DNA from: Granulicella sp. L60
Lineage (GTDB): Bacteria > Acidobacteriota > Terriglobia > Terriglobales > Acidobacteriaceae
Assembly: GCF_009765825.1 (NCBI RefSeq)
Contig: NZ_LMUR01000022.1
Coordinates: 98,087 to 162,086, forward strand
Direction of reading: 5' to 3'
DNA: 64,000 nucleotides
The notes under the pieces were generated by a model. It was given only the letters and a program-made list of their open reading frames with translations. It made no database searches and was not told the DNA's origin. The position numbers and the translations under genes are program-made. The first letter of the stretch is position 1; each line of letters opens with the position of its first letter. Shown piece by piece: positions 26,466 to 35,580 of the stretch.

Positions 26466-28376
26466 TTGCCCCGGCTGCCACGCCTCCATCCCGCCGTATC
26501 CTTTCTTGCGGCTTGTCTCCTCAGCGGCTGCGGAGCCGTGACCCAGCAATCGGCGTCCGGCCCCGCTACCAATCCCGCAACACCTCCGCCGTCTTCGGGC
26601 ACGACCGTAGAGCCTAACTCCAACAGTTCCGGCAACGTCCACGGCGGCCAGCAGCCCGTCGTCGGAGCCCACATCTACATGTTCGCGGCCAACCCCGCCG
26701 GCTACGGCTCCCCCAGCATCTCCCTCCTCGACCCGACCAAACCCGGTGTCTACTCCGACTCCGTAGGCGGCTACGTCCTTACCGACACTCTCGGCGACTT
26801 CAACTTCAGCGGCGACTACGCTTGCTCCTCCGGCCAGCTCATCTACGTGCTCTCCCTCGGCGGCAATCCCGGCCTGCCCAACGGCGGTACCAACCCCGCC
26901 ATCGCGCTGATGTCGTCCGTCGGGCTCTGCCCCCCCGGCCAGACCAACTTCGATAGCACTCCGACCTACATCTTTATCAACGAGCTTTCCACGGTCGCCT
27001 CCGCTTACGCCCTGGCGGGATTCATGACTGACGCCACGCACCTCGGCTACGGCAGCTCCAATGTAGCCCAGCAGGGTCTCGCTAACGCTTTCCTCAACAT
27101 TCACAACCTCGTCAGCCTCGAGACCGGCGCCTCTCTCGGCCAAACTCCCACGGGCGGCGATACTCCCCAGACCACGCTCGACACCCTCGCCGACATCCTC
27201 GTCCCGTGCGTCAACTCCGACGGCACCTCCGACTGCTCCAGCCTCTTCGCCAACGCACCCTCCCCCGCTGGCGTAGCGCCCACCGACACCCTCGCCGCCA
27301 TCCTCAACATCGCGCACAACCCCAGCGCCAACGTCACCAACCTCTTCGGCAACGGCGTCAGCACCCAACCCTTCCAGCCCACGCTCACCGCCGCGCCCAA
27401 CGACTGGACCCTAGCCTTCACCTTCTACGCCGACTACATGGTCGGCCCCTACTTCCCCGCGATCGACTCCGTCGGGAACGTCTGGGTTCCGAACTACGCC
27501 AACAACAGCCTCACCGAGTTTAGCCCCACCGGCGCTCCTCTCTCCGGCGCAGGCGCAACCGGCTTCACTGGCGGCGGCCTCAATCTCCCCTTCGCTATCG
27601 CCATCGACAACCAGGACAACGCTTGGGTCACCAACTACGGCCCTCTCAACGCCTCCACTGTCTCTAAATTCACTCTAAGCGGCACCCCTGCCGTCGCTAC
27701 TCCCTACCCCTGTTCCGCCAACTGCTTCTTCCCCGCGTTCGACGCCCAGCAAAACCTCTGGATCTCAGGCACCGATCGCACCGCCGTCCTCCAACCCTCG
27801 GGCGCTGTCCTCAAGATGTACCCCACCGCTTCGGCCAACTCCGGCATCTCCATCGACAGCATAGGCTCCGCATGGACCATCGGCCAGCCCCGCAGCCTTT
27901 ACCGCCTTGGGCTTCCCGCTACCCTCTCCATGACAGCCGAATCGGTAACCTCGTCCTCCAACAACGACCTCACACCCAACGCCATCGACTCCGCAGATAA
28001 CATCTGGTACGTCAGCAACAAGAACAGCGCTGTGGGTGAATCCGACAAGACCGGTAAGCAGATCTCACCTGCCGCGGGCTACACCGGAGGCGGCCTTCAT
28101 GGTCCGGCACAGATCGCCATCGACGGTTCCAACCGCGTCTGGGTCGCCAACCGCGACAGCAACTCGCTATCCGCCTTCACCAACGCTGGAGCGGCCATCT
28201 CTCCTTCAGCCGGCTATCAGGCTCCGGGGTTGAACGGTCCTCGCGGCCTGGCCATCGACGCATCAGGAAACGTCTGGCTCACCAACTTCACTTACAACTC
28301 CATCACTGAGTTCGTCGGGATTGCGACCCCTGTAGTAACTCCGATCTCTCCTACGACTCACGGCCAGCGGCCTTAA
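26466..28376 (+). CDS. Lipoprotein with C-terminal beta-propeller (NHL/Vgb-like)
   Basis: 636 aa. The signal peptide ends in the lipobox LLSGC. A linker rich in Pro/Ser/Asn follows, then an N-terminal domain containing a carboxypeptidase-regulatory-like stretch (VVGAHIYMFAANPAGYG). From about residue 320 onward there are repeating blades such as AIDSVGNVWVPNYANNSLTE, AIDNQDNAWVTNYG and AIDASGNVWLTNFTYNSITE. Such propellers usually bind ligands or proteins on the cell surface. A TTG start at 26466 is favoured by GGAGAAG 6 nt upstream; TTG 26451 is the alternative. Confidence 0.78.
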   Translation: MPRLPRLHPAVSFLAACLLSGCGAVTQQSASGPATNPATPPPSSGTTVEPNSNSSGNVHGGQQPVVGAHIYMFAANPAGYGSPSISLLDPTKPGVYSDSVGGYVLTDTLGDFNFSGDYACSSGQLIYVLSLGGNPGLPNGGTNPAIALMSSVGLCPPGQTNFDSTPTYIFINELSTVASAYALAGFMTDATHLGYGSSNVAQQGLANAFLNIHNLVSLETGASLGQTPTGGDTPQTTLDTLADILVPCVNSDGTSDCSSLFANAPSPAGVAPTDTLAAILNIAHNPSANVTNLFGNGVSTQPFQPTLTAAPNDWTLAFTFYADYMVGPYFPAIDSVGNVWVPNYANNSLTEFSPTGAPLSGAGATGFTGGGLNLPFAIAIDNQDNAWVTNYGPLNASTVSKFTLSGTPAVATPYPCSANCFFPAFDAQQNLWISGTDRTAVLQPSGAVLKMYPTASANSGISIDSIGSAWTIGQPRSLYRLGLPATLSMTAESVTSSSNNDLTPNAIDSADNIWYVSNKNSAVGESDKTGKQISPAAGYTGGGLHGPAQIAIDGSNRVWVANRDSNSLSAFTNAGAAISPSAGYQAPGLNGPRGLAIDASGNVWLTNFTYNSITEFVGIATPVVTPISPTTHGQRP

Positions 28377-28381
28377 AGATA

Positions 28382-28418
28382 TTGTCCTGCCGAGCAGGCG
28401 GCCCGTCCGGCAGGACAA
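28382..28418. repeat. Dispersed repeat, short hairpin form (family A, copy 2)
   Basis: TTGTCCTGCC (28382-28391) and GGCAGGACAA (28409-28418) are perfect inverted 10-mers. The interior GAGCAGGCGGCCCGTCC matches the right arm of the large palindrome at 58967-59022. It lies between convergent genes and could serve as a terminator; it lacks a T tract. Confidence 0.75.
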
Positions 28419-28435
28419 AGTCTTCTAGGGGGGAG

Positions 28436-30400
28436 TTAAGCCTCGTTGTCCGCCGGTTTATCCACCTGCGATTGGTACACCTCTTCGACCCGCTCCACCG
28501 TATCGATCTCTGCAACCGGCTTATCCGTTCTAATCTTCAAGATCCGCGGAAATCGCAGCGCAAACCCGCTGGCATGACGCCCGCTGCGCATGATGTTGTT
28601 GAACGCCACCTCCAGCACCATCAGCGGCTCCACGGTCCTGAAGAATCCCTGATCTTCGAGCGTATGTTCCATCATCCACGCGCTCATCTCCGCAATCTCC
28701 ACATCGGTCAATCCCGAGTAGGCCTTCCCAACATTCAACAACTCACCTCCAGCCCCGCGCACGGCAAAGGTGTAATCGCTCAAAATTCCCGCTCGCTTTC
28801 CATGTCCGAACTCCGCTCCCGTCACCACTACGTCGAGCGTCGCCAACTCCCGCTTCAGCTTCACCCACGCCAACCCGCGCCGGCCCGGTTGATACACCGA
28901 ACCCGCAGCCTTCAGCATGACTCCTTCATTGGCCCGCGCCCGCGCATCCGCATAGGCCCGTTCGATATCTTCGGCGGACTCCACCAGCCGCGAAGGCGAG
29001 ATCATCAACCGCTCAATACCCTTGTTCTTAGCTCCCGGAAACAATGCAGCCTGAGGCTGCCTTGCCTGCTCGTCCACCATCACAGGCGACACGACCCGCT
29101 CCACGAGCCCTTCCACCGCAGCTTCCAGCAGGTTTCTTCTCTCCCGCAGCGGCAGTTCCAGTAGCAGCTCGCCCCGCGCATACATCAGGTCAAACGTCAT
29201 GAATACTACCGGCACCTGCCTCCTCCATTCGTTCGAGACTCGCTTCCGTCCCAATCTTTGTCCCAGCACCGCGAACGGCAATGCTCGCGCCTGTTCAAGG
29301 TCCCAACCCAGAATCTCTCCATCAAAGATCAGCGCACCATCTACCTCCGGCCGCACCTCTGCAAATGCTTCCTCCAGCTCTGGAAAGCTCTCAGTCACAT
29401 CCTCACGATTCCGGGAGTAGATCGCGACTCTGCCAGGATGTTCCGAATCCCCGCAATGGACCTGTGCCCGCATCCCGTCATACTTGTCTTCAAGGAAAGC
29501 CTCAACCGCCTTTGCAAGCATAGGCTCCTCAGTCTCCACGGCAACGGAAACCTCGGTCTCCCGCTCAGAATCAAGCTCGAGCTCACGCCGCAACTCCTCA
29601 TCCCCCTTCTTTTTCCTCACCTTCTTCACCTTTACAGCCGGATTCTTCGCCGGCTTTTCCGTAAACCGATCCACCGCCTCCTCCGGCGTCTCCACAGGGC
29701 TGGCCAGCATAAATCCCAACGGGTGAAAGAGCTTCATCCGCGCCTCTTCCAGCGTTCCTGCAAAGGCTCTCCTCACCGCGCCGGCGAGATCTGCCTCCAG
29801 CATCACCGCCCTGCGTACCGCTTCCACAGAAGCCCCTGCCGCAACTGCGATCGCCTCCTCCACCAGGCTCTGTTTCACGCCGATCCGCATATCTCCCAGC
29901 ATCAGCTTCAGCAGATACTTTGCCTCCAGCGGGCTGGCTCTCCGCAGCATCCCTTCCACCAGACTGGCGCGGATCGCAGTCGTTCTGGCGGTCGCCATCC
30001 CCGAAAATGCCTCCGATACGTCTTGCAGCGTTAGCTCTGCCGCCAAACCAGATGCCTGGCGCCCGGACCCTCGTTCTTCTTCTGCCACAAGCAGATCGAA
30101 GGCGGCAGCGCCCATATCCCCGTGTCGTCTGTAAGCCGCTGTAAGCTCGATATCCGAAGCCCCACTGACCTGTAGCAAAGCCTTCGACAACAACGCGCCA
30201 CCCGCATTCAGCTTCCGGGCGTCCGCCTCCGCGAATGGTGTGCCCGCGACGTACAGGGCGAACCAACCCGCGTCTTCTCCGTCCGGAGCGGCCGTATGTA
30301 CCGATTGAATCGCCTCCGCGATCAGAGCGCGCTTCTTCAGCCGTCCAGCCTCACCAGCCAACTTCTCCGCCACCTCCGCCACCACCCTGAACAGAGCCAT
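28436..30400 (-). CDS. ATP-dependent DNA ligase
   Basis: 654-aa ligase of the archaeal/eukaryotic ATP-using class. The N-terminal DNA-binding domain (about 1-230, with LKLMLGDMRIGVKQSLVEEA) is followed by a Lys/Arg/Glu-rich linker (about 252-290). The adenylation domain has the nucleotide-accepting Lys306 in EDKYDGMRAQ, then FDGEILGW, NEGVMLKAAGSVYQPG and WVKLKRE, and an OB-fold domain ends the chain. It is larger than most bacterial LigC or LigD ligase modules and has no polymerase or nuclease domain. Likely a repair or accessory enzyme beside the NAD-dependent LigA, which is not in the window. GGAGG precedes the ATG. Confidence 0.93.
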   Translation of the reverse strand: MALFRVVAEVAEKLAGEAGRLKKRALIAEAIQSVHTAAPDGEDAGWFALYVAGTPFAEADARKLNAGGALLSKALLQVSGASDIELTAAYRRHGDMGAAAFDLLVAEEERGSGRQASGLAAELTLQDVSEAFSGMATARTTAIRASLVEGMLRRASPLEAKYLLKLMLGDMRIGVKQSLVEEAIAVAAGASVEAVRRAVMLEADLAGAVRRAFAGTLEEARMKLFHPLGFMLASPVETPEEAVDRFTEKPAKNPAVKVKKVRKKKGDEELRRELELDSERETEVSVAVETEEPMLAKAVEAFLEDKYDGMRAQVHCGDSEHPGRVAIYSRNREDVTESFPELEEAFAEVRPEVDGALIFDGEILGWDLEQARALPFAVLGQRLGRKRVSNEWRRQVPVVFMTFDLMYARGELLLELPLRERRNLLEAAVEGLVERVVSPVMVDEQARQPQAALFPGAKNKGIERLMISPSRLVESAEDIERAYADARARANEGVMLKAAGSVYQPGRRGLAWVKLKRELATLDVVVTGAEFGHGKRAGILSDYTFAVRGAGGELLNVGKAYSGLTDVEIAEMSAWMMEHTLEDQGFFRTVEPLMVLEVAFNNIMRSGRHASGFALRFPRILKIRTDKPVAEIDTVERVEEVYQSQVDKPADNEA

Positions 30401-30624
30401 TCCGGACCAGCCTCCAAAAACCTCTATTCCAGTAAAGATGCATTCCGCATCATCCAGGTCAGGAGTAACATCTAATAGAGCGATGAACGCAACTGCAAAT
30501 CCGGTGTCTTCCTCCCGCGTGACCGAGTCTCCCGACCGTCACGACTTTGCCTAGCTGCGCCTTCTCGCTGTCTTCTGTCTCAAACTGAACGACCATCCCC
30601 ACCTCACAGCCCTTAGGAGCACCT

Positions 30625-31701
30625 ATGTTCGACCGCCTCGACCAACTCGAAGCCCGCTACGAAGATCTCGGCAGACAGATGTCCGACCCTACCCTGGTTA
30701 ACGACCAGAAGAAGTTCCAGTCCATCGCAAAGCAGCATCGCGATATGGAGCCTACCGTCGAAAAGTTCCGCGAGTATCGCAAGATCAAGGACGGAATAGC
30801 CGAAGCCAAAGCCATGCTCGCCGAACCTGACCCGGACATCAAAGAGATGGCGCAGGCTGAGCTCGATACCCTCGAGCCGCGCCTCGGTCCCATCGAAGAC
30901 GGGCTCAAGGTTCTCCTGCTACCCAAGGATCCCAACGACGAAAAGAACGTCATCCTGGAGCTTCGCGCCGGTACTGGTGGCGACGAGGCCGCGCTCTTCG
31001 TCGCCGAGGTCTTCCGCATGTATCTCCGCTTTGCCGAGCAGCATAAGTGGAAGGTCGAGGTCCTCTCCCAGACAGAGTCCGGCATCGGACATGGCCTGAA
31101 GGACGTGACCGCGATCATCGAGGGCGACAACGTCTACTCGCAGCTCAAGTATGAGTCTGGCGTGCACCGCGTCCAGCGCGTTCCCGCGACGGAGACTCAG
31201 GGCCGCGTTCACACCTCAGCCATTACAGTTGCTGTCCTGCCCGAAGCTGAAGAGGTCGACATCAAGATCGAAGCGAAGGATCTCCGCATCGACACCTTCT
31301 GCTCCTCCGGTCCTGGCGGCCAATCGGTCAACACCACCTACTCGGCTGTTCGTATCACGCATCTTCCTACCAATACCGTGGTCTCCTGCCAGGACGAAAA
31401 ATCGCAGATCAAGAATCGTGAAAAGGGAATGCGTGTACTCCGCGCCAGATTGTATGAGGTAGAAGCCGAGCGCATCCACCAGATCCAGGCCAAGGACCGC
31501 AAGCAGCAGATCGGCTCCGGCGACCGCAGCGAGAAGATTCGTACCTACAACTTCCCGCAGAACCGCCTTACGGACCATCGCATCGGACTGACCAACCACC
31601 AGTTGGCCATGGTCATGGAGGGCCAGATCCAGCCCACCATCGACGCTCTTATCGCTCACTACACTGCAGAAAAACTCAAGGCCGAATCCGAAGCTGCTTA
31701 A
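30625..31701 (+). CDS. prfA: Peptide chain release factor 1
   Basis: 358-aa factor that reads UAA and UAG and releases the finished peptide. The RF1-type codon-recognition motif PAT lies in RVPATETQGRVHTS; the catalytic GGQ lies in SSGPGGQSVNTT and is the target of PrmC (gene at 20158). TTAGGAG lies 7 nt before the ATG. A strong terminator follows, so it is probably monocistronic. Confidence 0.97.
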   Translation: MFDRLDQLEARYEDLGRQMSDPTLVNDQKKFQSIAKQHRDMEPTVEKFREYRKIKDGIAEAKAMLAEPDPDIKEMAQAELDTLEPRLGPIEDGLKVLLLPKDPNDEKNVILELRAGTGGDEAALFVAEVFRMYLRFAEQHKWKVEVLSQTESGIGHGLKDVTAIIEGDNVYSQLKYESGVHRVQRVPATETQGRVHTSAITVAVLPEAEEVDIKIEAKDLRIDTFCSSGPGGQSVNTTYSAVRITHLPTNTVVSCQDEKSQIKNREKGMRVLRARLYEVEAERIHQIQAKDRKQQIGSGDRSEKIRTYNFPQNRLTDHRIGLTNHQLAMVMEGQIQPTIDALIAHYTAEKLKAESEAA

Positions 31702-31724
31702 TCCTCTGTTCAGGCAGAACGGTA

Positions 31725-31762
31725 AAGGCCGCAGGAAGATCTCCTGCGGCCTTCGTTTTTTA
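31725..31762 (+). terminator. Rho-independent terminator after prfA
   Basis: AAGGCCGCAGGA (31725-31736) and TCCTGCGGCCTT (31742-31753) make a perfect 12-bp stem with a 5-nt loop, followed after CG by TTTTTT. Confidence 0.92.
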
Positions 31763-31925
31763 ATACTCCGTCCATATCACACCCCTCGACAACAGAATCT
31801 TTCTCTCCTGCCGCATAAGTGAAAGAGGCACGACGCTGATTGCGACTAGTTCGCATCCAACCGCTCAGGCTGTCCATAGCAGTCTGAGTGCGTAGCGCTC
31901 ATTTGTTCAATACAGGAGATTGGCG

Positions 31926-32204
31926 ATGACTGATTCAACCAACAACCAGAGCTTTGATGAGATCCTTCGCAAGATCGGTCCGGATGCGACTGCGACCTTC
32001 GACAACTCCGCCAGCAACCCCACCGAGCACGCCAGCAGCGAAGCGACGAATGCAGCCACCTCGGTGGATGGCGATGATGACGAAAAAGACGAAGACCTCG
32101 AGGACGAGGACGAGGACGAGGACGAGGATGATGATGACGCCGAGCTGGAAGAGGACGACGAAGAAGATGAGGAAGAAGACGTAGCAGACGAAGCAGGCGT
32201 CTAA
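31926..32204 (+). CDS. Small Asp/Glu-rich acidic protein
   Basis: 92 aa. The first half is a Ser/Thr/Asn/Ala-rich region starting MTDSTNNQSFDEILRKIG. From residue 50 to 87 it is almost only Asp and Glu. AGGAGA lies before the ATG. There is no signal peptide or membrane segment. It could be a nucleic-acid mimic, a metal (Ca) binder or a disordered partner of a basic protein; no family is recognised. It contains a GAGGAC hexamer array (32100-32129). Confidence 0.65.
   Translation: MTDSTNNQSFDEILRKIGPDATATFDNSASNPTEHASSEATNAATSVDGDDDEKDEDLEDEDEDEDEDDDDAELEEDDEEDEEEDVADEAGV
32100..32129 (+). repeat. GAGGAC hexanucleotide array inside the acidic gene
   Basis: Four perfect GAGGAC units and one GAGGAT in frame, encoding Glu-Asp repeats. 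Copy number changes would keep the reading frame. Confidence 0.85.
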
Positions 32205-32240
32205 TAAAGCAGATCGCAATTTAACGTGAACGGAGCAAGG

Positions 32241-32924
32241 ATGCCGATTTCGAACTACAGTGTGCTGGCGGGGGATCCGACGGCGGGGAAGGTCGTAACT
32301 GGATCAAGCGCGCACTATCAGATCACCATGCAGGCTCCGGGTGGACCGTTTACCGTGGCCGTGAATATTCAGTCGGTGGATGGGTCGGAGGTGCTGTACG
32401 ACATCGCCGAGAATTTTACGCCGCCGGATCTACAGGGATTGCTTGCACTCCCCATGGGAATGACCGCGTTGAAGAGTGAGCCGGGCGGGTTGGCCCTGGA
32501 CTTTGTGCGAAGCACTGTGAACGGCCAGCCCATGATCACAAAGGCGCAGATGATGCTTCTGCCCAAGCCGAACGTATCAAAGTCCGGCAGCGAAGAGGAG
32601 CGGATGATGCAGCGCGCACATTCGAAGGCACTCGAAAACGCCGTGGTGACGCTGCTGAACATGACGATCGCGGATAAGGACGGCGTAATCTATGCCTTTG
32701 GCAGCGCCTACTCCGACTCCGGCAAGGTGGACGGGATTCATGACATCCATATGAACCAAGGGAATCCGAAGAACAATCATGGCGGAGATAACGGCGTGTG
32801 GCAGGATGGCGCGCTGTTGATCCACCTGCCATCGCAGGGAACGTGGACGGCTGTGTTTATTGCGTTTCAGACGGAGAGCTGGAACACGGATGCATCCGGG
32901 AATCCGGCGAGCGGAACGTCATAG
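32241..32924 (+). CDS. YukJ-like / DUF2278 protein
   Basis: 227-aa soluble protein. The N-terminal half starts YSVLAGDPTAGKVV and ALQ-type strands bind QITMQAPGGPFTVAVNIQS; the C-terminal half has the family core GIHDIHMNQGNPKNNHGGDN then GVWQDGALLIHLP. The His/Asp cluster IHDIHMNQGN resembles a metal-binding site. Function is not established. The ATG at 32241 has GGAGCAAGG upstream; a GTG at 32226 is less likely. It overlaps convergent folP by 6 bp. Confidence 0.75.
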   Translation: MPISNYSVLAGDPTAGKVVTGSSAHYQITMQAPGGPFTVAVNIQSVDGSEVLYDIAENFTPPDLQGLLALPMGMTALKSEPGGLALDFVRSTVNGQPMITKAQMMLLPKPNVSKSGSEEERMMQRAHSKALENAVVTLLNMTIADKDGVIYAFGSAYSDSGKVDGIHDIHMNQGNPKNNHGGDNGVWQDGALLIHLPSQGTWTAVFIAFQTESWNTDASGNPASGTS

Positions 32925-33839
32925 TGCGCCAAGGACGCGGTCTGCGATAGCTGCGGCTTCGGCAGCGGGCCTGACGTCGTGGGTGCGAACGATGTGAGCG
33001 CCGGACAGGATGGCGGCAACGTTGGCGGCAGTGGTGGCATGCAGTCGATCTGCGGCTAATCCCGTGGTTGATTCGAGCGGGATCGCTAAGGCCGCGTTTT
33101 GAGCAAGCGTATGCGCGAGAAAACCCTTGCGTGAAATTCCGACGAGAATCGGCAGATCGAGATGATGAAGCATGTCGAGATGCGCGAGGAGCGGATAGTT
33201 TTCGTCGAGGCGTTTGCCAAAACCAAAGCCCGGATCGAGAACGATCTTCTCTCGCGCGATGCCCGATGCAATAGCGGCTTCCACGCGCTGCTGGAGTTCG
33301 GTGAGAACAAGTGGGAGCACTTGGCCTGACGCGAGCGATGGAAGATGCACCCACTCCTGCGGCAGCCCTCGGGCGTGCATAAGGATAGTGCCACAGTTAA
33401 GTTCGGCGCAAGCGCGAGACATGTCCGCGTCCCAGAGATGTCCACTCACGTCATTGACGATCTCGGCGCCAGCCTGAATCGCGTATCGTGCGGTGCTGGC
33501 GTGGAAGGTATCGATGGAAAGAATCGCCTCTGGCCTCTGTTTGAGGATCGCTTCGATGACGGGAAGGATTCGCGTCTGTTCTTCTTCGGCAGTGAGGGGT
33601 ATTGCGTTGGGTCGCGTCGATTCTCCGCCTACGTCGAGGATGTCCGCACCATGGTCGAGCATGAGAAGAGCTTGGGCGATGGCTTTTTCGGGGGCTTGTT
33701 CCGGAGAATAAAAGTGCCCGCCGTCCGAGAAAGAATCGGGTGTGACGTTGAGGATGCCCATGACGATCGTCCGTCGGCCCAGGGGAACGGTCCGGGTCTT
33801 GAGATGCCAGTCGAAGTGCGGGCGGGGTGCGAAGGACAT
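32919..33839 (-). CDS. folP: Dihydropteroate synthase
   Basis: 306-aa enzyme of folate synthesis that joins p-aminobenzoate to dihydropterin pyrophosphate; it is the sulfonamide target. Signatures: MGILNVTPDSFSDGG, ILDVGGESTRPN, LSIDTFH, VLDPGFGFGKR and LVGISRKGFL. The gene starts 37 bp from divergent dacB. It has no Shine-Dalgarno site, but TAGAAT lies exactly 6 nt before the ATG, hinting at a leaderless mRNA. Confidence 0.96.
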   Translation of the reverse strand: MSFAPRPHFDWHLKTRTVPLGRRTIVMGILNVTPDSFSDGGHFYSPEQAPEKAIAQALLMLDHGADILDVGGESTRPNAIPLTAEEEQTRILPVIEAILKQRPEAILSIDTFHASTARYAIQAGAEIVNDVSGHLWDADMSRACAELNCGTILMHARGLPQEWVHLPSLASGQVLPLVLTELQQRVEAAIASGIAREKIVLDPGFGFGKRLDENYPLLAHLDMLHHLDLPILVGISRKGFLAHTLAQNAALAIPLESTTGLAADRLHATTAANVAAILSGAHIVRTHDVRPAAEAAAIADRVLGAL

Positions 33840-33845
33840 GCATGG

Positions 33846-33851
33846 ATTCTA
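33846..33851 (-). promoter_or_regulatory. -10-like box of folP
   Basis: TAGAAT on the minus strand, 6 nt before the folP ATG. It shares a 36-bp divergent intergenic stretch with the dacB box at 33865. Confidence 0.45.
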
Positions 33852-33864
33852 GCTGGTGGGATGC

Positions 33865-33870
33865 TAGACT
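33865..33870 (+). promoter_or_regulatory. -10-like box of dacB
   Basis: TAGACT, 6 nt before the dacB ATG, which lacks a Shine-Dalgarno site. Confidence 0.45.
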
Positions 33871-33876
33871 GCGCGG

Positions 33877-35553
33877 ATGGTACGGCTCTCCAGATGTGGC
33901 ATGGCGGTGATATTAGGACTTTCGGCAGTTTGGGTTGCGCCGCTGCAGGCGCAGACGCAGGGCGTGGGTTGCGAAGGATCTGTAGCGCTCAAGGCGGGCA
34001 GAGGCGGTCCGTGTACTGAGTTGGCGCAGAAGATCGCAGGCATGCTGGAGGATCCTGCGGTGACGCGGGACCACTGGGGGATCTCCGTGGTGGAGATGGA
34101 TGGTGCGCCAATCTATTCGCTGAATGAGGGGCAGCTCTTTCAGCCTGCGAGTAATGCGAAGTTGTTTACGACGGTGGCTGCAATGGCTCTGCTGGGGCCA
34201 ACGGCTACCGTGAAGACTACCGTTCAGGTAAACGGCGTCTTCACCGGCAAAGAGTACGTCAAGGGGAGTATCTATCTGGTCGGCGGCGGCGACGCCAATC
34301 TCTCGGGACGAGCTGTGCCCTACGCTCTGAATTCGGATGAGGCGTCTTCGCCGCTGCATTACCTCGACGACATGGCGGCACAGATAGCGGCTTCGGGGCT
34401 GAAGACGGTCGACGGGGATGTGATCGCGATTGGAGATCACTTTGGCAATGAGCCGTATCCGCAGGGCTGGAGCGTCGATGATCTCCCGTGGGGCTATGGT
34501 GCGCCGGTATCTGCTCTGAGCGTGAATGATAATCAACTGAAGCTTACGATCACACCGGCTGTAGAAGTGGGCAGCCACGCAATCATTGAAGTCACACCTG
34601 AAATTCCTTACTACACCGTCACGAACGATGTGATGACCGTCGATCGAAGATCTCCGACGAGTATCGTGGTTGAGCGCAAACAGGGCTCGAAGATTTTGCG
34701 GGTCTACGGAGGGATCGCTCTCAAGGGCAAGCCGGAGACCGATTTTATTTCGATCGAAGATCCGCCGGAGTTCGCTGCAATTGCATTCAAACAACTGCTT
34801 GAGCAACACGGCGTTATCGTGACTGGTAGTGCGCGGGCGGAGCATGTGCTGCTTGAAGATGCGCGCAGTTTTCGTACGATATCGCACGAGCCTTTGGATC
34901 TGGCAAAGCTTAAGACAATGCAAAAGGTAGAGTCTCCGGGCTCGATGGTGTGTCCCGATCCATGCGATGCTGCAAGTCTTCCACGCACTGGAGTCGCAGT
35001 TGAGCATACCTCTCCCAGCCTGTTGGAAGATGTTGTCCTGACAAATAAATCGAGCCTGAATCTGCATGCGGAGCTGCTGTTGCGCCGACTCGGAAGTAGG
35101 TTCGTTCTCGATGGCGAATCAGAGAGTGGAAGCTTTGCAGATGGCGCACGCGTCGTCCGCCAGTTTCTTATCGACGTAGGCGTTCAAGGTGATGACTTCG
35201 TCTTCTACGATGGCTCGGGGCTGTCGTCCTATGACCTGGTGACGCCGCGGGCCACCGTTCGATTGTTGCAGTATGCCGCAGCACAGCCCTGGTTTGCGGA
35301 TTGGAAGAGCAGCCTTCCGGTGGGTGGAGTGGATGGTTCGTTGGAAGGACGGTTTGCAAAGGCTCCGCTGAAGGGGAGGGTGTTTGCCAAAACGGGAACG
35401 CTGGGAGAGGCGCGGGCGTTGAGCGGATACGTCGAGTGCGCGGGTGGAAAGACGGTCATCTTTTCGATCATGGTGGGGAACCATATGCCGCAGACCAGTA
35501 CTGACAGGGATGTGATGGATAAGATCGTTGGGGCGATTGCCGCGGCAAACTGA
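33877..35553 (+). CDS. dacB: D-alanyl-D-alanine carboxypeptidase/endopeptidase (PBP4 type)
   Basis: 558-aa periplasmic peptidase that trims or cuts peptidoglycan cross-links. A signal peptide (MAVILGLSAVWVAPLQAQT) leads. The SxxK motif is Ser92-Lys95 in QPASNAKLFTT, SxN-like YDGSGLSSYD lies near residue 448, and KTG lies in FAKTGTLGEARAL. The long insert between the first two motifs is typical of S13 peptidases. The start at 33877 is supported by the -10-like box 6 nt upstream. Confidence 0.93.
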   Translation: MVRLSRCGMAVILGLSAVWVAPLQAQTQGVGCEGSVALKAGRGGPCTELAQKIAGMLEDPAVTRDHWGISVVEMDGAPIYSLNEGQLFQPASNAKLFTTVAAMALLGPTATVKTTVQVNGVFTGKEYVKGSIYLVGGGDANLSGRAVPYALNSDEASSPLHYLDDMAAQIAASGLKTVDGDVIAIGDHFGNEPYPQGWSVDDLPWGYGAPVSALSVNDNQLKLTITPAVEVGSHAIIEVTPEIPYYTVTNDVMTVDRRSPTSIVVERKQGSKILRVYGGIALKGKPETDFISIEDPPEFAAIAFKQLLEQHGVIVTGSARAEHVLLEDARSFRTISHEPLDLAKLKTMQKVESPGSMVCPDPCDAASLPRTGVAVEHTSPSLLEDVVLTNKSSLNLHAELLLRRLGSRFVLDGESESGSFADGARVVRQFLIDVGVQGDDFVFYDGSGLSSYDLVTPRATVRLLQYAAAQPWFADWKSSLPVGGVDGSLEGRFAKAPLKGRVFAKTGTLGEARALSGYVECAGGKTVIFSIMVGNHMPQTSTDRDVMDKIVGAIAAAN

Positions 35554-35580
35554 TGCGCCGGGAAGTGAGAGAATAAGGAG

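Noticed and set aside
26451..28376. Enzymatic lyase activity (Vgb-like) for the propeller lipoprotein
   Set aside because: Only the propeller repeats are seen; catalytic residues of virginiamycin B lyase cannot be identified, so no activity is assigned.
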